From NCBI RefSeq assembly GCF_022836495.1, contig NZ_BQXM01000011.1, positions 1 to 64,000 of the forward strand: DNA of 64,000 nt, in the 5' to 3' direction. Positions within the stretch are counted from its first letter, which is position 1, and every line of letters begins with the position of its first letter. This DNA is from Desulforhabdus sp. TSK. Its GTDB lineage: Bacteria; Desulfobacterota; Syntrophobacteria; Syntrophobacterales; Syntrophobacteraceae. The translations under genes and the position numbers were made by a program. The notes beneath the pieces were generated by a model. It worked only from the letters and a program-made list of their open reading frames with translations, had not been told where the DNA came from and did no database searches. Of this stretch, positions 25,501-32,457 are shown piece after piece.

Positions 25501-25968
25501 ATCTCCTAGGCGGTTCAGAAGCTCCAGGAGCTCTTCGCTGGAACCGACAGTAGATGGGCACTCACTCTTTCCAAATGCTCTCTTTTCCGTTTCTCGGATA
25601 CCTCTCAGGATGCCGCTTCGCAGTGACTCGAGATCGCCCGTCACCAAGATCGGCTCGAGCTTCATCTTGTCATCCATCCAATTTCGGAGATCCGACGGAA
25701 GTCTTTCGTCATGTACCGCGGCAACTCGCGCCAGGGCAAGGGCAAAGCTCGACTTACCCGTTCCATAATCGCCTGTCAGTCGCCAGGCGCGCTGGGAAGA
25801 AAACGGCTGGAGACCGCTCGATACGCGCCGAAGGGTCTCCCGAACCAGATTTGTCATGACGTAGTGGTCGCTGGAGTGAGGATCATCGTAGTCTTCTGCG
25901 ATGTCCACGGACCGTAGGAAGGCCCCTCGAATTCGAAACAAACTGGAGACAGGCTGCTGCTCTATCAC
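22564..25968 (-). CDS. sspC: SspC-like large ATPase of DNA phosphorothioation
   Basis: This 1134-residue ATPase starts at a GTG that overlaps the sspB stop (GTGA). The N-terminal P-loop is GDYGTGKSS (66-74) with Walker B LLVLDELGQN (168-177), similar to large BREX/ORC-like ATPases. The remainder is long and helical with an acidic tail ending EDAQPEE. In Ssp systems SspC is the ATPase that works with the nickase SspB and with SspD during single-strand sulfur insertion. Overlap with sspB and direct abutment to sspD indicate tightly coupled translation. Confidence 0.82.
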   Translation of the reverse strand: MIEQQPVSSLFRIRGAFLRSVDIAEDYDDPHSSDHYVMTNLVRETLRRVSSGLQPFSSQRAWRLTGDYGTGKSSFALALARVAAVHDERLPSDLRNWMDDKMKLEPILVTGDLESLRSGILRGIRETEKRAFGKSECPSTVGSSEELLELLNRLGDRIRAKKTGDGLLLVLDELGQNLRYAAQHPDEDDIYLLQRLGEKAVRSNGKPLMVLALLHQGFASYSAAADAVARKEWDKVAGRYEEIVFAQPIEQAAVLLTETLGIQEDLLPKKFQELMQSLMRRAIKAGFYGSLAAEKSLVSLAPRLFPLNPIVLPALVALLRKFGQNERSIVSFLTSFEPFGLRAFADRVAIGERLYRISDLYDYFKGNLSQLSTGPHRARWDIAESVVDKGMSYGEAAEKILKAVALLNMIDDPALPSTREVLLASESEPETAGVVEQLLSELRLLHERGTAKGLSLWPHTSASLEDLLRQADEAVGGSNSSALALLSYLPEKHLVARRHYVQTGNLRHFSVHYVHAKDAEKELQQADRELSADGTVLVVIPFSNEEQQTVIQMPMLKALPRHIVCGVSAPVAGVSHLLSELKRWEWVRKNARELSFDQFAREYVRDEIERLKASLGRELEFLTEFTVDRNRPIRWFHGGDEIEIEEHRGIAGYLSVVCEQLYPDCPIVLNELINRRVTQSAASRARTLLIEAVANHSTEENLGLDGDRNPPELAIYLSVLKEGNLHIKDGSSWRFASHSELKEDPCRLAPSLKRIHDLLLEADLNSVSVDRIYEELRQPPFGVRDGLLPLLVAVYLAAHWQETSVYEEGTFLLKVGGDEFQKLNKEPEAFTLQHCSVSGIRLEVYSQMAKVLGAETNQRPDVLTVVRPLVTFAVSLPEYVRHARETLSPQARKVRDLLLSSRQPVTLLFRELPEALGLPAVRTEAFGSDHVTALVRGLTESITELREAYPCLLSRIRKGLQDAFGLKGNFDEFRKAITTRSAAMGNRIVDMDLKTFVLRLRDTALPNTQWIESVATLVARKAPERWRDIDEVFFFERLASLVPRFKRVESIGFNGDAEDAERFQRCIRLTVTRPDGSEVEEVLHWSHEEDRSLRSVEKALSKLIQDHGKIALAAAARLFWQQQAGNIEDAQPEE

Positions 25969-26894
25969 GCATGCCTCCCGAATGCTTCCGGCAAAAGCAT
26001 ATTGAGGTCGTTCGTTGGGCTAAGCCGTCGTATCATCCTTTGGTTTGCGCCTTCCAGAACGATGAATTCATCAGGTTTCTCCTGGGACAAGTGAGCAAGG
26101 CGATCTCGAATCTCCGTTTCCGGCATCCGAAAGACGCGCCCCGGACTGCATCGGCCGAAAGCGACGTCCGAAAACAGCACTGTTTCCTCGTGTTTGGCGA
26201 AACGATTCCACCAATCGTGCAGGCAAAACCTGAATAAGTCATTGGAGATAGAATTCTTCCTTCGAACATCGATCAAAAAGAGAGGGTCACGCCCGCGCTC
26301 TCCCCGACGCTCGCCGAGTCGTCGAATGAAGCCAAGGCTGGACAGCGGACTATCCAAGGTGTCCTCGGGAATCTGGTTTCCCATCCTCTCTGACGCCACA
26401 TAGGTTCTCAGGAAGACATCCAAGTGCTGGCGTAGGGTGACAAGGGAAAGGGGCCTCGCGTAGGCGTCGGATTCGGCTTGAAACGCCTCCAGTGCTTCGC
26501 TCATGGCAAACTCAGGCTCCTGGCAGAGGTTGACAATCCAGTGCCATGCGAAAAAAGTTCCGGACGTATTCGTAGAGGCCTGCCAATGGAGAAGCCAAAG
26601 GGTACGCCTGTCTTCCAAGAAGGGATCCGTGCCGCTGGCGCCGAAGATGATTTCTCCAAATTCCGTCACCTTCAACCGCCCCTCTGCACGCTCGATCACG
26701 CCGAAGTATTCGCTCCAGCACTGAAGGGCCGTGACCATATTTTTGCCCAGCCCCAGGATCCGCATTCCATTACGTGGATTGGAAAAAGGATCTTGTCCCC
26801 GGGATACTGCGGCTACGGCTTTCGGCAGCCAGGCTACACGGAGGGGAAAAGTCTCGTGGCCGGAGAACGAATAAAATTTTTTCGTTAGGTTCAT
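25965..26894 (-). CDS. sspB: SspB (DUF4007 family) single-strand DNA nickase/binding component
   Basis: The 309-residue protein begins MNLTKKFYSFSGHETFPLR-VAWLPKA, the hallmark of DUF4007 proteins, and continues with SNPRNGMRILGLGKNMV and CWSEYFGVI. DUF4007 proteins include SspB, which nicks one strand at the modification site so that sulfur can be inserted. It is the first gene of the operon; the leader upstream (26895-26960) is A/T rich and likely carries the promoter, and no strong Shine-Dalgarno is seen. All six downstream genes are on the same strand with overlaps or gaps of 10 bases or less, apart from a 27-base gap before sspH. Confidence 0.85.
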   Translation of the reverse strand: MNLTKKFYSFSGHETFPLRVAWLPKAVAAVSRGQDPFSNPRNGMRILGLGKNMVTALQCWSEYFGVIERAEGRLKVTEFGEIIFGASGTDPFLEDRRTLWLLHWQASTNTSGTFFAWHWIVNLCQEPEFAMSEALEAFQAESDAYARPLSLVTLRQHLDVFLRTYVASERMGNQIPEDTLDSPLSSLGFIRRLGERRGERGRDPLFLIDVRRKNSISNDLFRFCLHDWWNRFAKHEETVLFSDVAFGRCSPGRVFRMPETEIRDRLAHLSQEKPDEFIVLEGANQRMIRRLSPTNDLNMLLPEAFGRHA

Positions 26895-27076
26895 CTTTTG
26901 TTTTTGTTTAGCATGTGTGAGTCAGATATGTTCCCTATTGAATTTTAACCTTTAACAATTTACCCCCGCGTCCCGGGCAATCCACCACTGTTTTGGGCGC
27001 CAACAGCTCTGTTGCAGTACCATTTTATCCAATCTATCCTTTCTTTCGAGGCGGGCGGGGACACTATGGACTTGCC

Positions 27077-27112
27077 AAAAACAAAAGCCGCAACCCCCTT
27101 TAGGATTACGGC
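27077..27112 (-). terminator. Rho-independent terminator after tRNA-Leu
   Basis: On the minus strand GCCGTAATCC and GGGTTGCGGC form a 10-bp stem (two wobble pairs) followed by TTTTGTTTTT. It lies 14 bases after the tRNA 3' end and should end the glycolytic-secG-tRNA transcript. Confidence 0.85.
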
Positions 27113-27126
27113 TCGTTTTGTTCGCA

Positions 27127-27212
27127 TGGTGCCGAAGGCCGGACTCGAACCGGCACGAGTTTCCCCACCACCCCCTCAAGATGGCGTGTCTACCAAGTTC
27201 CACCACTTCGGC
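27127..27212 (-). tRNA. tRNA-Leu (anticodon GAG)
   Basis: The 86-nt class II tRNA has the acceptor stem GCCGAAG/CTTCGGC, discriminator A and an encoded CCA (27127-27129). The D arm contains TTGGTAGAC, the anticodon stem CCATC/GGTGG encloses the loop TTGAGGG with GAG at 27175-27177, a variable arm follows, and the T arm has GGTTCGAGTCC. It is downstream of secG in the same direction, a common bacterial secG-tRNA-Leu arrangement. Its 3' end faces the Ssp defense cassette. Confidence 0.97.
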
Positions 27213-27274
27213 AAGCAGGGTGGATTATACTCAAATCGCGTCTTTTAGCAAGCACAAATTGAGCAGTTTTCCCC

Positions 27275-27745
27275 TTAAGGCTTTTCCGCAGGCTGGGCCG
27301 GAGGAGCCGCCGCCGGGGCGGGCACCGCAGGTTCCTGGGCCTGCTGTGTTACAGGCTGCTGGGCCGGAGCCTGAGGTGCTGCCGCACTCTCCTGGGCTTT
27401 GGGCGTCGCTTCGGTAGCAGCGGCCGGAGGCGTTGCGGGCGCCGGCACGGGCTTCGCTTCGGGAATGGCCGGTCCCGGCTTCTCAGCGGGAAGATTTTCC
27501 ATGATGGATTTCGTCCGGGGTCCCGACGACAAACCCGTGAGAGTCAGGCAGGTCAGCATGAAGATCACGGCGGCGCCCGTCGTGAGCTTGCTCAGGAATG
27601 TCGTTCCCCCGCTCCCACCGAAAAGGGTTTGAGAGGCGCCGCCGAAGGCAGCTCCCATGTCGGCTCCCTTTCCCGTCTGAAGCAGGACGATCAGGATGAG
27701 AGCGACACAAGCCAGGGAATGAACAATAATGATTGCAGTGTACAT
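27275..27745 (-). CDS. secG: Preprotein translocase subunit SecG
   Basis: SecG is the small membrane subunit of the SecYEG channel. The typical core is present: MYTAIIIVHSLACVALILIV, LLQTGKGADMGAAFGG, SQTLFGGSGGTTFLSKL and a second transmembrane helix. An alanine/proline-rich cytoplasmic or periplasmic tail of about 75 residues (many A-P-A and Q-A repeats) makes it longer than the usual 75-110 residues. I choose the Met at 27745; an upstream ATG at 27757 overlaps the tpiA stop. It is the last protein gene of the gap-pgk-tpiA operon. Confidence 0.93.
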   Translation of the reverse strand: MYTAIIIVHSLACVALILIVLLQTGKGADMGAAFGGASQTLFGGSGGTTFLSKLTTGAAVIFMLTCLTLTGLSSGPRTKSIMENLPAEKPGPAIPEAKPVPAPATPPAAATEATPKAQESAAAPQAPAQQPVTQQAQEPAVPAPAAAPPAQPAEKP

Positions 27746-27753
27746 CGGTGGTC

Positions 27754-28524
27754 TCATTTCTCCACGGATTGAAATTGCACGATGCGCTGGAAGGAGCTCA
27801 CTTCCAGGCTCGCACCGCCTACCAACAGCCCGTCGATATCCGGCTGCGCCATGAGCGCATCGACATTGTCCGGTTTAACCGAACCTCCATACAATATTCT
27901 CGTCTGGTTTGCAATCGCTTTGTCGAACAAGGAGGCGCATAAACCCCGGATGAAGGCGTGCACTTCCTGCGCCTGCTCGGGGGTGGCCGTCTTCCCCGTA
28001 CCGATGGCCCAGACGGGCTCATAGGCGATGATGAGCTTCTGGGACTGTTCCCTGGTGAGCCCCTGGACCGCCGTTTTCACCTGAAGGGAGACCACATCGA
28101 AGGTTTTGCCCGCTTCCCTGTCCGGCAGGAGCTCCCCGACGCACAGGATGGGCAGCAGGTCCCATCGGAAGGCGGCAGTCAGCTTTTTCTGAATCATGTC
28201 ATCAGTTTCGCCGAATATATGCCTCCGTTCGGAATGCCCCAGGATGACGCAGTCGCACCCGACCTCCTTCAGCATGGGTCCGGAGACTTCTCCCGTGAAG
28301 GCCCCTTTTTCCTCCCAATGACAGTTCTGCCCGGCGAGGTGGTAACCCGGCAGGTTCATGGCTCCTCTCGCAGCCGCCAGGGCCGTACTGGGAGGGGCGA
28401 TCATGACTTCGCGGTCGGTGCAGGGGCCGACGGCGCTTTGAAGCTCCTTCAGAAAGGAAACGGTTTCAGCCTGGTTTTTGTACATCTTCCAGTTGGCTGC
28501 AATGAACGGTATGCGCTTTTCCAT
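27754..28524 (-). CDS. tpiA: Triosephosphate isomerase
   Basis: This 256-residue TIM-barrel enzyme interconverts dihydroxyacetone phosphate and glyceraldehyde 3-phosphate. Visible active-site parts are FIAANWKMYKN (Lys), VILGHSERRHIFGE (His), IAYEPVWAIGTGKTATPEQA (Glu and flexible loop 6) and ILYGGSVKPDN. It is full length. GAGGAGCT sits directly before the ATG. It lies 18 bases after pgk. Confidence 0.98.
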   Translation of the reverse strand: MEKRIPFIAANWKMYKNQAETVSFLKELQSAVGPCTDREVMIAPPSTALAAARGAMNLPGYHLAGQNCHWEEKGAFTGEVSGPMLKEVGCDCVILGHSERRHIFGETDDMIQKKLTAAFRWDLLPILCVGELLPDREAGKTFDVVSLQVKTAVQGLTREQSQKLIIAYEPVWAIGTGKTATPEQAQEVHAFIRGLCASLFDKAIANQTRILYGGSVKPDNVDALMAQPDIDGLLVGGASLEVSSFQRIVQFQSVEK

Positions 28525-28542
28525 AGCTCCTCGTATGATCTC

Positions 28543-29736
28543 TCAGGATCGTCCGCTGCATTCTTCCAACGCGGCGACTCCCGGCAGGATTTTTCCTTCC
28601 AGCATCTCCAGAAACGCTCCACCGCCGGTAGACACATAACTCACCTTGTCCGTCATGCCCCCCTGACGTACGGCCGCGGCGGAATCTCCCCCTCCCACCA
28701 CCGTGAGGGCGTCGAGGGTCCCCAGAAATTCAGCGATGGCGAACGTGCCTTTATGAAAGGGCGGTGTCTCGAAGGCTCCGAGGGGTCCGTTCCAGACGAC
28801 GGTCTTGCAGCCCTTCAGTACTTCCTCGAAGGCTGCGATGGTCTTGGGCCCCACATCCAGGATCTGAGCATCGGCCGGCACCGCATCCACGGGCACCTCC
28901 CGGACTTCCACGGAGGCTTCCATGCGTGGCGCTACGACGGCATCCAGGGGGAGATGGACTTGTACCCCTTTTTCAGCCGCGGCCTTCAGAAGGCGAGTTG
29001 CCGTTTCCAGGTGATCGTCTTCCACGAGGGATTTGCCCACATCCTTTCCCTGAGCCTTCAGAAAAGTGTTGGCCATGGCTCCCCCGATGACGAGGTGGTC
29101 GGCCCGGGAGAGGAGGTTTTCCAGGACTCCGATCTTGGACGAGACCTTGGCCCCGCCGATGATCATGGCCAGAGGACGCTTGGGCTCCTCCATCGCCTGG
29201 TGGAAATACTTGATTTCATTTTCAAGCTGGTAACCGGCGGCGCACAGTGGCACATAGCGGGTGATGCCGTGAACCGAGGCGTGGGCCCGGTGGGAAACGG
29301 CAAAGGCGTCGTTCACGTAAATGTCCGCCAGGGCTGCCAACTGCCTGGAAAAAGCCTCGTCATTTTTTTCTTCTTCCCCATGGAAGCGGAGATTTTCCAG
29401 GAGAAGGATCTCTCCATTCCCGAGGCCGGCAACAAGACCCTGCACAGCTTCCCCGACACAATCGGGCGCCATTTTTACGGGCCTGCCCAGGACCTCCGCA
29501 AGGTAACTGCCCACGGGATTCAAAGAGAGCTCCGGAACGACTTTGCCCTTGGGCCTTCCCAAATGCGATGCCAGGATGAGCTTTCCTCCCGCGTCCACGA
29601 CTTTCCTGATGCTTGGCAGGACGGCCTGAACCCGTAGATCATCCGTCACGCGCTGCTGCTTATCCAAAGGAACATTGAAGTCCACCCGCATGAAAACGCG
29701 TTTTCCTGAGAGATTCAGCTGTTCCAGGGTCTTCAT
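28543..29736 (-). CDS. pgk: Phosphoglycerate kinase
   Basis: This 397-residue enzyme transfers phosphate between 1,3-bisphosphoglycerate and ADP. The signature VFMRVDFNVPLD is at the N-terminus, with ILASHLGRPKGK, FGVLENLL-type kinase segments, and the nucleotide loop TVVGGGDSAAAV near the C-terminus. It is full length and monofunctional (no TIM fusion). Located between gap and tpiA. Confidence 0.98.
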   Translation of the reverse strand: MKTLEQLNLSGKRVFMRVDFNVPLDKQQRVTDDLRVQAVLPSIRKVVDAGGKLILASHLGRPKGKVVPELSLNPVGSYLAEVLGRPVKMAPDCVGEAVQGLVAGLGNGEILLLENLRFHGEEEKNDEAFSRQLAALADIYVNDAFAVSHRAHASVHGITRYVPLCAAGYQLENEIKYFHQAMEEPKRPLAMIIGGAKVSSKIGVLENLLSRADHLVIGGAMANTFLKAQGKDVGKSLVEDDHLETATRLLKAAAEKGVQVHLPLDAVVAPRMEASVEVREVPVDAVPADAQILDVGPKTIAAFEEVLKGCKTVVWNGPLGAFETPPFHKGTFAIAEFLGTLDALTVVGGGDSAAAVRQGGMTDKVSYVSTGGGAFLEMLEGKILPGVAALEECSGRS

Positions 29737-29806
29737 GTCTCCACATCCTTTCCATTTCTTATGGTAGGAAGCGTCGGTACACGCTCGATGTCCGCTTGGA
29801 ATGCCA

Positions 29807-30817
29807 TCAGTCGAGGCTCTTGCCCACGATCACTGCCAGGTCTGCGAGCCGGCTGGAATAACCGTATTCGTTGTCGTACCAGCTGAAGACCTTCACCATG
29901 CGGCCTGCCATGACGTTGGTCAGCTTCGCATCGATGCTGGACGAAAAGGAGGTGTGGTTGAAATCACTCGAAACCAGCTCCTCCGTCACATAGTTCAAAA
30001 TCCCGTGGAGCGGTCCATTGGCCGCATCTTCGAGGACCTTGTTGACTTCGTCGACGGTCACGTCTCTGCCCACCCGAACCACCAGATCCACGAGGGAGAC
30101 ATTGGGAGTGGGAACGCGGATGGAAATGCCGTCCAGCTTGCCCTTCAGCTCCGGAATGACTTCGGCCACGGCCCGTGCCGCACCCGTTGTGGTGGGGATC
30201 ATGGAAAGGGCGGCTGCCCGCGCACGGCGCCGGTCTTTGTGGAGGGCGTCCAGAAGGCGCTGATCCATGGTGTAGGAATGAATGGTGGTCATGAGGCCAT
30301 GCTCCACCACGAAACGGTCGTGCAGGAGCGCGACGATGGGCGCCAGGCAGTTGGTCGTACACGATGCATTGGAAACGATGTGATGCTTCCGGGGATCATA
30401 GGTGCTCTCGTTGACCCCGATGACGAAGGTGGCGTCCATCCCCTTGCCGGGAGCGGAAAGGAGCACTTTGCGGGCGCCGGCATTGATGTGCTTCTGGCAG
30501 TTGTCGCGGTCTGCGAAGCGGCCCGTGCTCTCAAGAACTACATCCACTTTCAGCTCGTGCCAGGGAGACTGGGCGGGATCGGAAACTTTGAGGCACTTGT
30601 AGTTTTTCCCGTCGACGATGATGCTGTCCTCGGTGCTGGAAACCTCACGGTGCCACACCCCGTGGACCGAATCATACTTCAGCAGATAAGCCAGCTCTGA
30701 AGGGGTAGCCATGTCGTTCAAAGCCACCACTTCCAGTGGAGCGTTTCTATCGATCAAGGCTTTGAAAATAGTACGCCCAATACGCCCGAATCCATTGATT
30801 GCTACTCGAATAGACAT
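29807..30817 (-). CDS. gap: Glyceraldehyde-3-phosphate dehydrogenase, type I
   Basis: This 336-residue canonical enzyme has the NAD-binding start MSIRVAINGFGRIGRTIFK, the catalytic cysteine motif SNASCTTNCLAP and the C-terminal VFSWYDNEYGYSSRL. It makes or uses 1,3-bisphosphoglycerate; in an acetate/propionate-oxidising anaerobe it would mainly serve gluconeogenesis. AAAGGAGAGAGA precedes the ATG. A divergent second GAPDH gene lies 34 bases upstream. Confidence 0.97.
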   Translation of the reverse strand: MSIRVAINGFGRIGRTIFKALIDRNAPLEVVALNDMATPSELAYLLKYDSVHGVWHREVSSTEDSIIVDGKNYKCLKVSDPAQSPWHELKVDVVLESTGRFADRDNCQKHINAGARKVLLSAPGKGMDATFVIGVNESTYDPRKHHIVSNASCTTNCLAPIVALLHDRFVVEHGLMTTIHSYTMDQRLLDALHKDRRRARAAALSMIPTTTGAARAVAEVIPELKGKLDGISIRVPTPNVSLVDLVVRVGRDVTVDEVNKVLEDAANGPLHGILNYVTEELVSSDFNHTSFSSSIDAKLTNVMAGRMVKVFSWYDNEYGYSSRLADLAVIVGKSLD

Positions 30818-30851
30818 TCTCTCTCTCCTTTATTGACCCAAAGCACTCCAA

Positions 30852-32183
30852 CTACAACATTTTCGCGATACTGACCGTTCGATCTCCAAGCATATTGGTG
30901 TAGCTGCCCAGTTCGTTGTCGTACCAGCCGTAGATCACTGCCTGGGTAACCGGAATTTCCAGAACCTTGTCCTTGAGGGATGCCTTTCCTTCCGCCGTCG
31001 CCTTGCCAATCTGCGTCACGTCGAAGGAGGCTCCGGCACCGCCTTCACCCAGGGAATCGATATAAGCGCATGCGCTCAAAATGCTTTCCATATTGATGCG
31101 CACTGCGGAAGTCCGAGTATGATTTTCATGCCCTTCAATAACAGCCGCAGCTCTCGGCAGACCGATAATGTCCGAAGAAACATTCTGATCGTCCGAGTAA
31201 ACGAGGTACCCCTCGGGGAAGTGCTTCACCGCCTGCTGGTAGATACCGTTGATTTTCTCCCGGTTGATGGGATTTCTCAGGCTTTCGTCCTGGATCATCA
31301 TGACCAGGATGATAAGAGATCCGGCCGTGACGGGGACGCGCACCGACTCGGCAATGAACCCGATGCGCTTCATTTCGGGGATGACCAGGCCGAGAGCTTT
31401 GGCTGCGCCGGTACTCGTCAGGATGATGTTGTTGAAGACCGATCGACTCTTCCTCAGGTCCGTGGCCTTGCTCTTGGGGGAGCGGTCCAGCACCTGCTGG
31501 GAGCTCGTTGCCGCGTGCACGGTGGTCATGGATGCCGACAGGATGCGGTCCGCTCCGAAATAGTCGAGGAGGGGCTTCACCATGTAGGACAGGCACGTTG
31601 TCGTGCAGGACGCGTTGGAAATCACCAAATGCCGCGTGGGGTCGTAGTCGGAATCGTTGATCCCCATGACGGTGGTGACCGCATCCGCGGGCATTTCCCG
31701 GCTCTTGTCCTTTATCTTGAAGGGGGCGGACGCAATGACCTTCTTGGCCCCGGCAGCGAGGTGTCCTCGCAGGGAGCCCTTGGGGTCGTCGGGTGGAACG
31801 GTGGGGTCGAGAAAGGCGCCCGTTGCATCCACCACCAGGTCTACCCTGTGGTCTCTCCATCCGATTTTGGACGGATTGCGCTCTTTGCACAGAAACGTCG
31901 TTTTGATTCCATTGATGCGCATGCTTCCGGAGGCTTCGTCCAGCTCTTCGATGACCCGCCCGGCCCGGCAGCCATACAGATAAGTGTGCAATGCTCCGTA
32001 CGTGGAGTCCTTCTCGAGGAAACCGGCAATATCCTGAAGACTGGTGCCGACATCACGGCCGATGTTGACCACAAGTTCAGAAAAGTATTGGCGCTCTACA
32101 TGGTGCCAGATGGAGAGCTTCGCAATTCTTCCCAGACCGTTGATCCCCAGTTTCATGGGCACCATTTTTTCCTGATCACTCAT
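30852..32183 (-). CDS. Divergent, longer GAPDH-family protein
   Basis: At 443 residues this is about 100 longer than the neighbouring Gap. It keeps the Rossmann start KLGINGLGRIAKLSIW, the catalytic SNASCTTTCLSYM (Cys near 191), histidine segment SMTTVHAATSSQQ and C-terminal YGWYDNELGSYTNML, so the active site looks intact. Extra residues fall in several loops (for example the stretch between DATGAFLD and KKVIASAP). GGGGAGG lies 4 bases before the ATG. It could be an alternative GAPDH with different cofactor or direction preference, or an erythrose-4-phosphate-type enzyme. It heads the glycolytic operon. Confidence 0.85.
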   Translation of the reverse strand: MSDQEKMVPMKLGINGLGRIAKLSIWHHVERQYFSELVVNIGRDVGTSLQDIAGFLEKDSTYGALHTYLYGCRAGRVIEELDEASGSMRINGIKTTFLCKERNPSKIGWRDHRVDLVVDATGAFLDPTVPPDDPKGSLRGHLAAGAKKVIASAPFKIKDKSREMPADAVTTVMGINDSDYDPTRHLVISNASCTTTCLSYMVKPLLDYFGADRILSASMTTVHAATSSQQVLDRSPKSKATDLRKSRSVFNNIILTSTGAAKALGLVIPEMKRIGFIAESVRVPVTAGSLIILVMMIQDESLRNPINREKINGIYQQAVKHFPEGYLVYSDDQNVSSDIIGLPRAAAVIEGHENHTRTSAVRINMESILSACAYIDSLGEGGAGASFDVTQIGKATAEGKASLKDKVLEIPVTQAVIYGWYDNELGSYTNMLGDRTVSIAKML

Positions 32184-32457
32184 ATTGCCTCCCCTTACGA
32201 TCGACTCATCCTCAAACAGCCACAGTCCAATGCTCCAGTACGGACTTGCTTCGCTGACGCCAAAGGGCCAGGATGCCGCACAACATCCAATACATTAGGC
32301 ATTCCGAGCGGTAACTTCAAGTCCTTCAATGGTTTTTTCCCGTTCCACGGCGTCGCCCCTACGTGTCCTGTCCCAGGGAGCTCTCCATTGCCAGCTGTTT
32401 CAGGATGGCGAAGTTTTGCAACCGATCTCTTCACATTCACATCGTTGCATGTTGTGT

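Noticed and set aside
27958-29637. 559-codon plus ORF opposite tpiA and pgk, and other long antisense ORFs at 31119, 48091, 51310 and 53834
   Set aside because: Each lies opposite a gene with unmistakable conserved motifs; none shows its own motif or a ribosome site.
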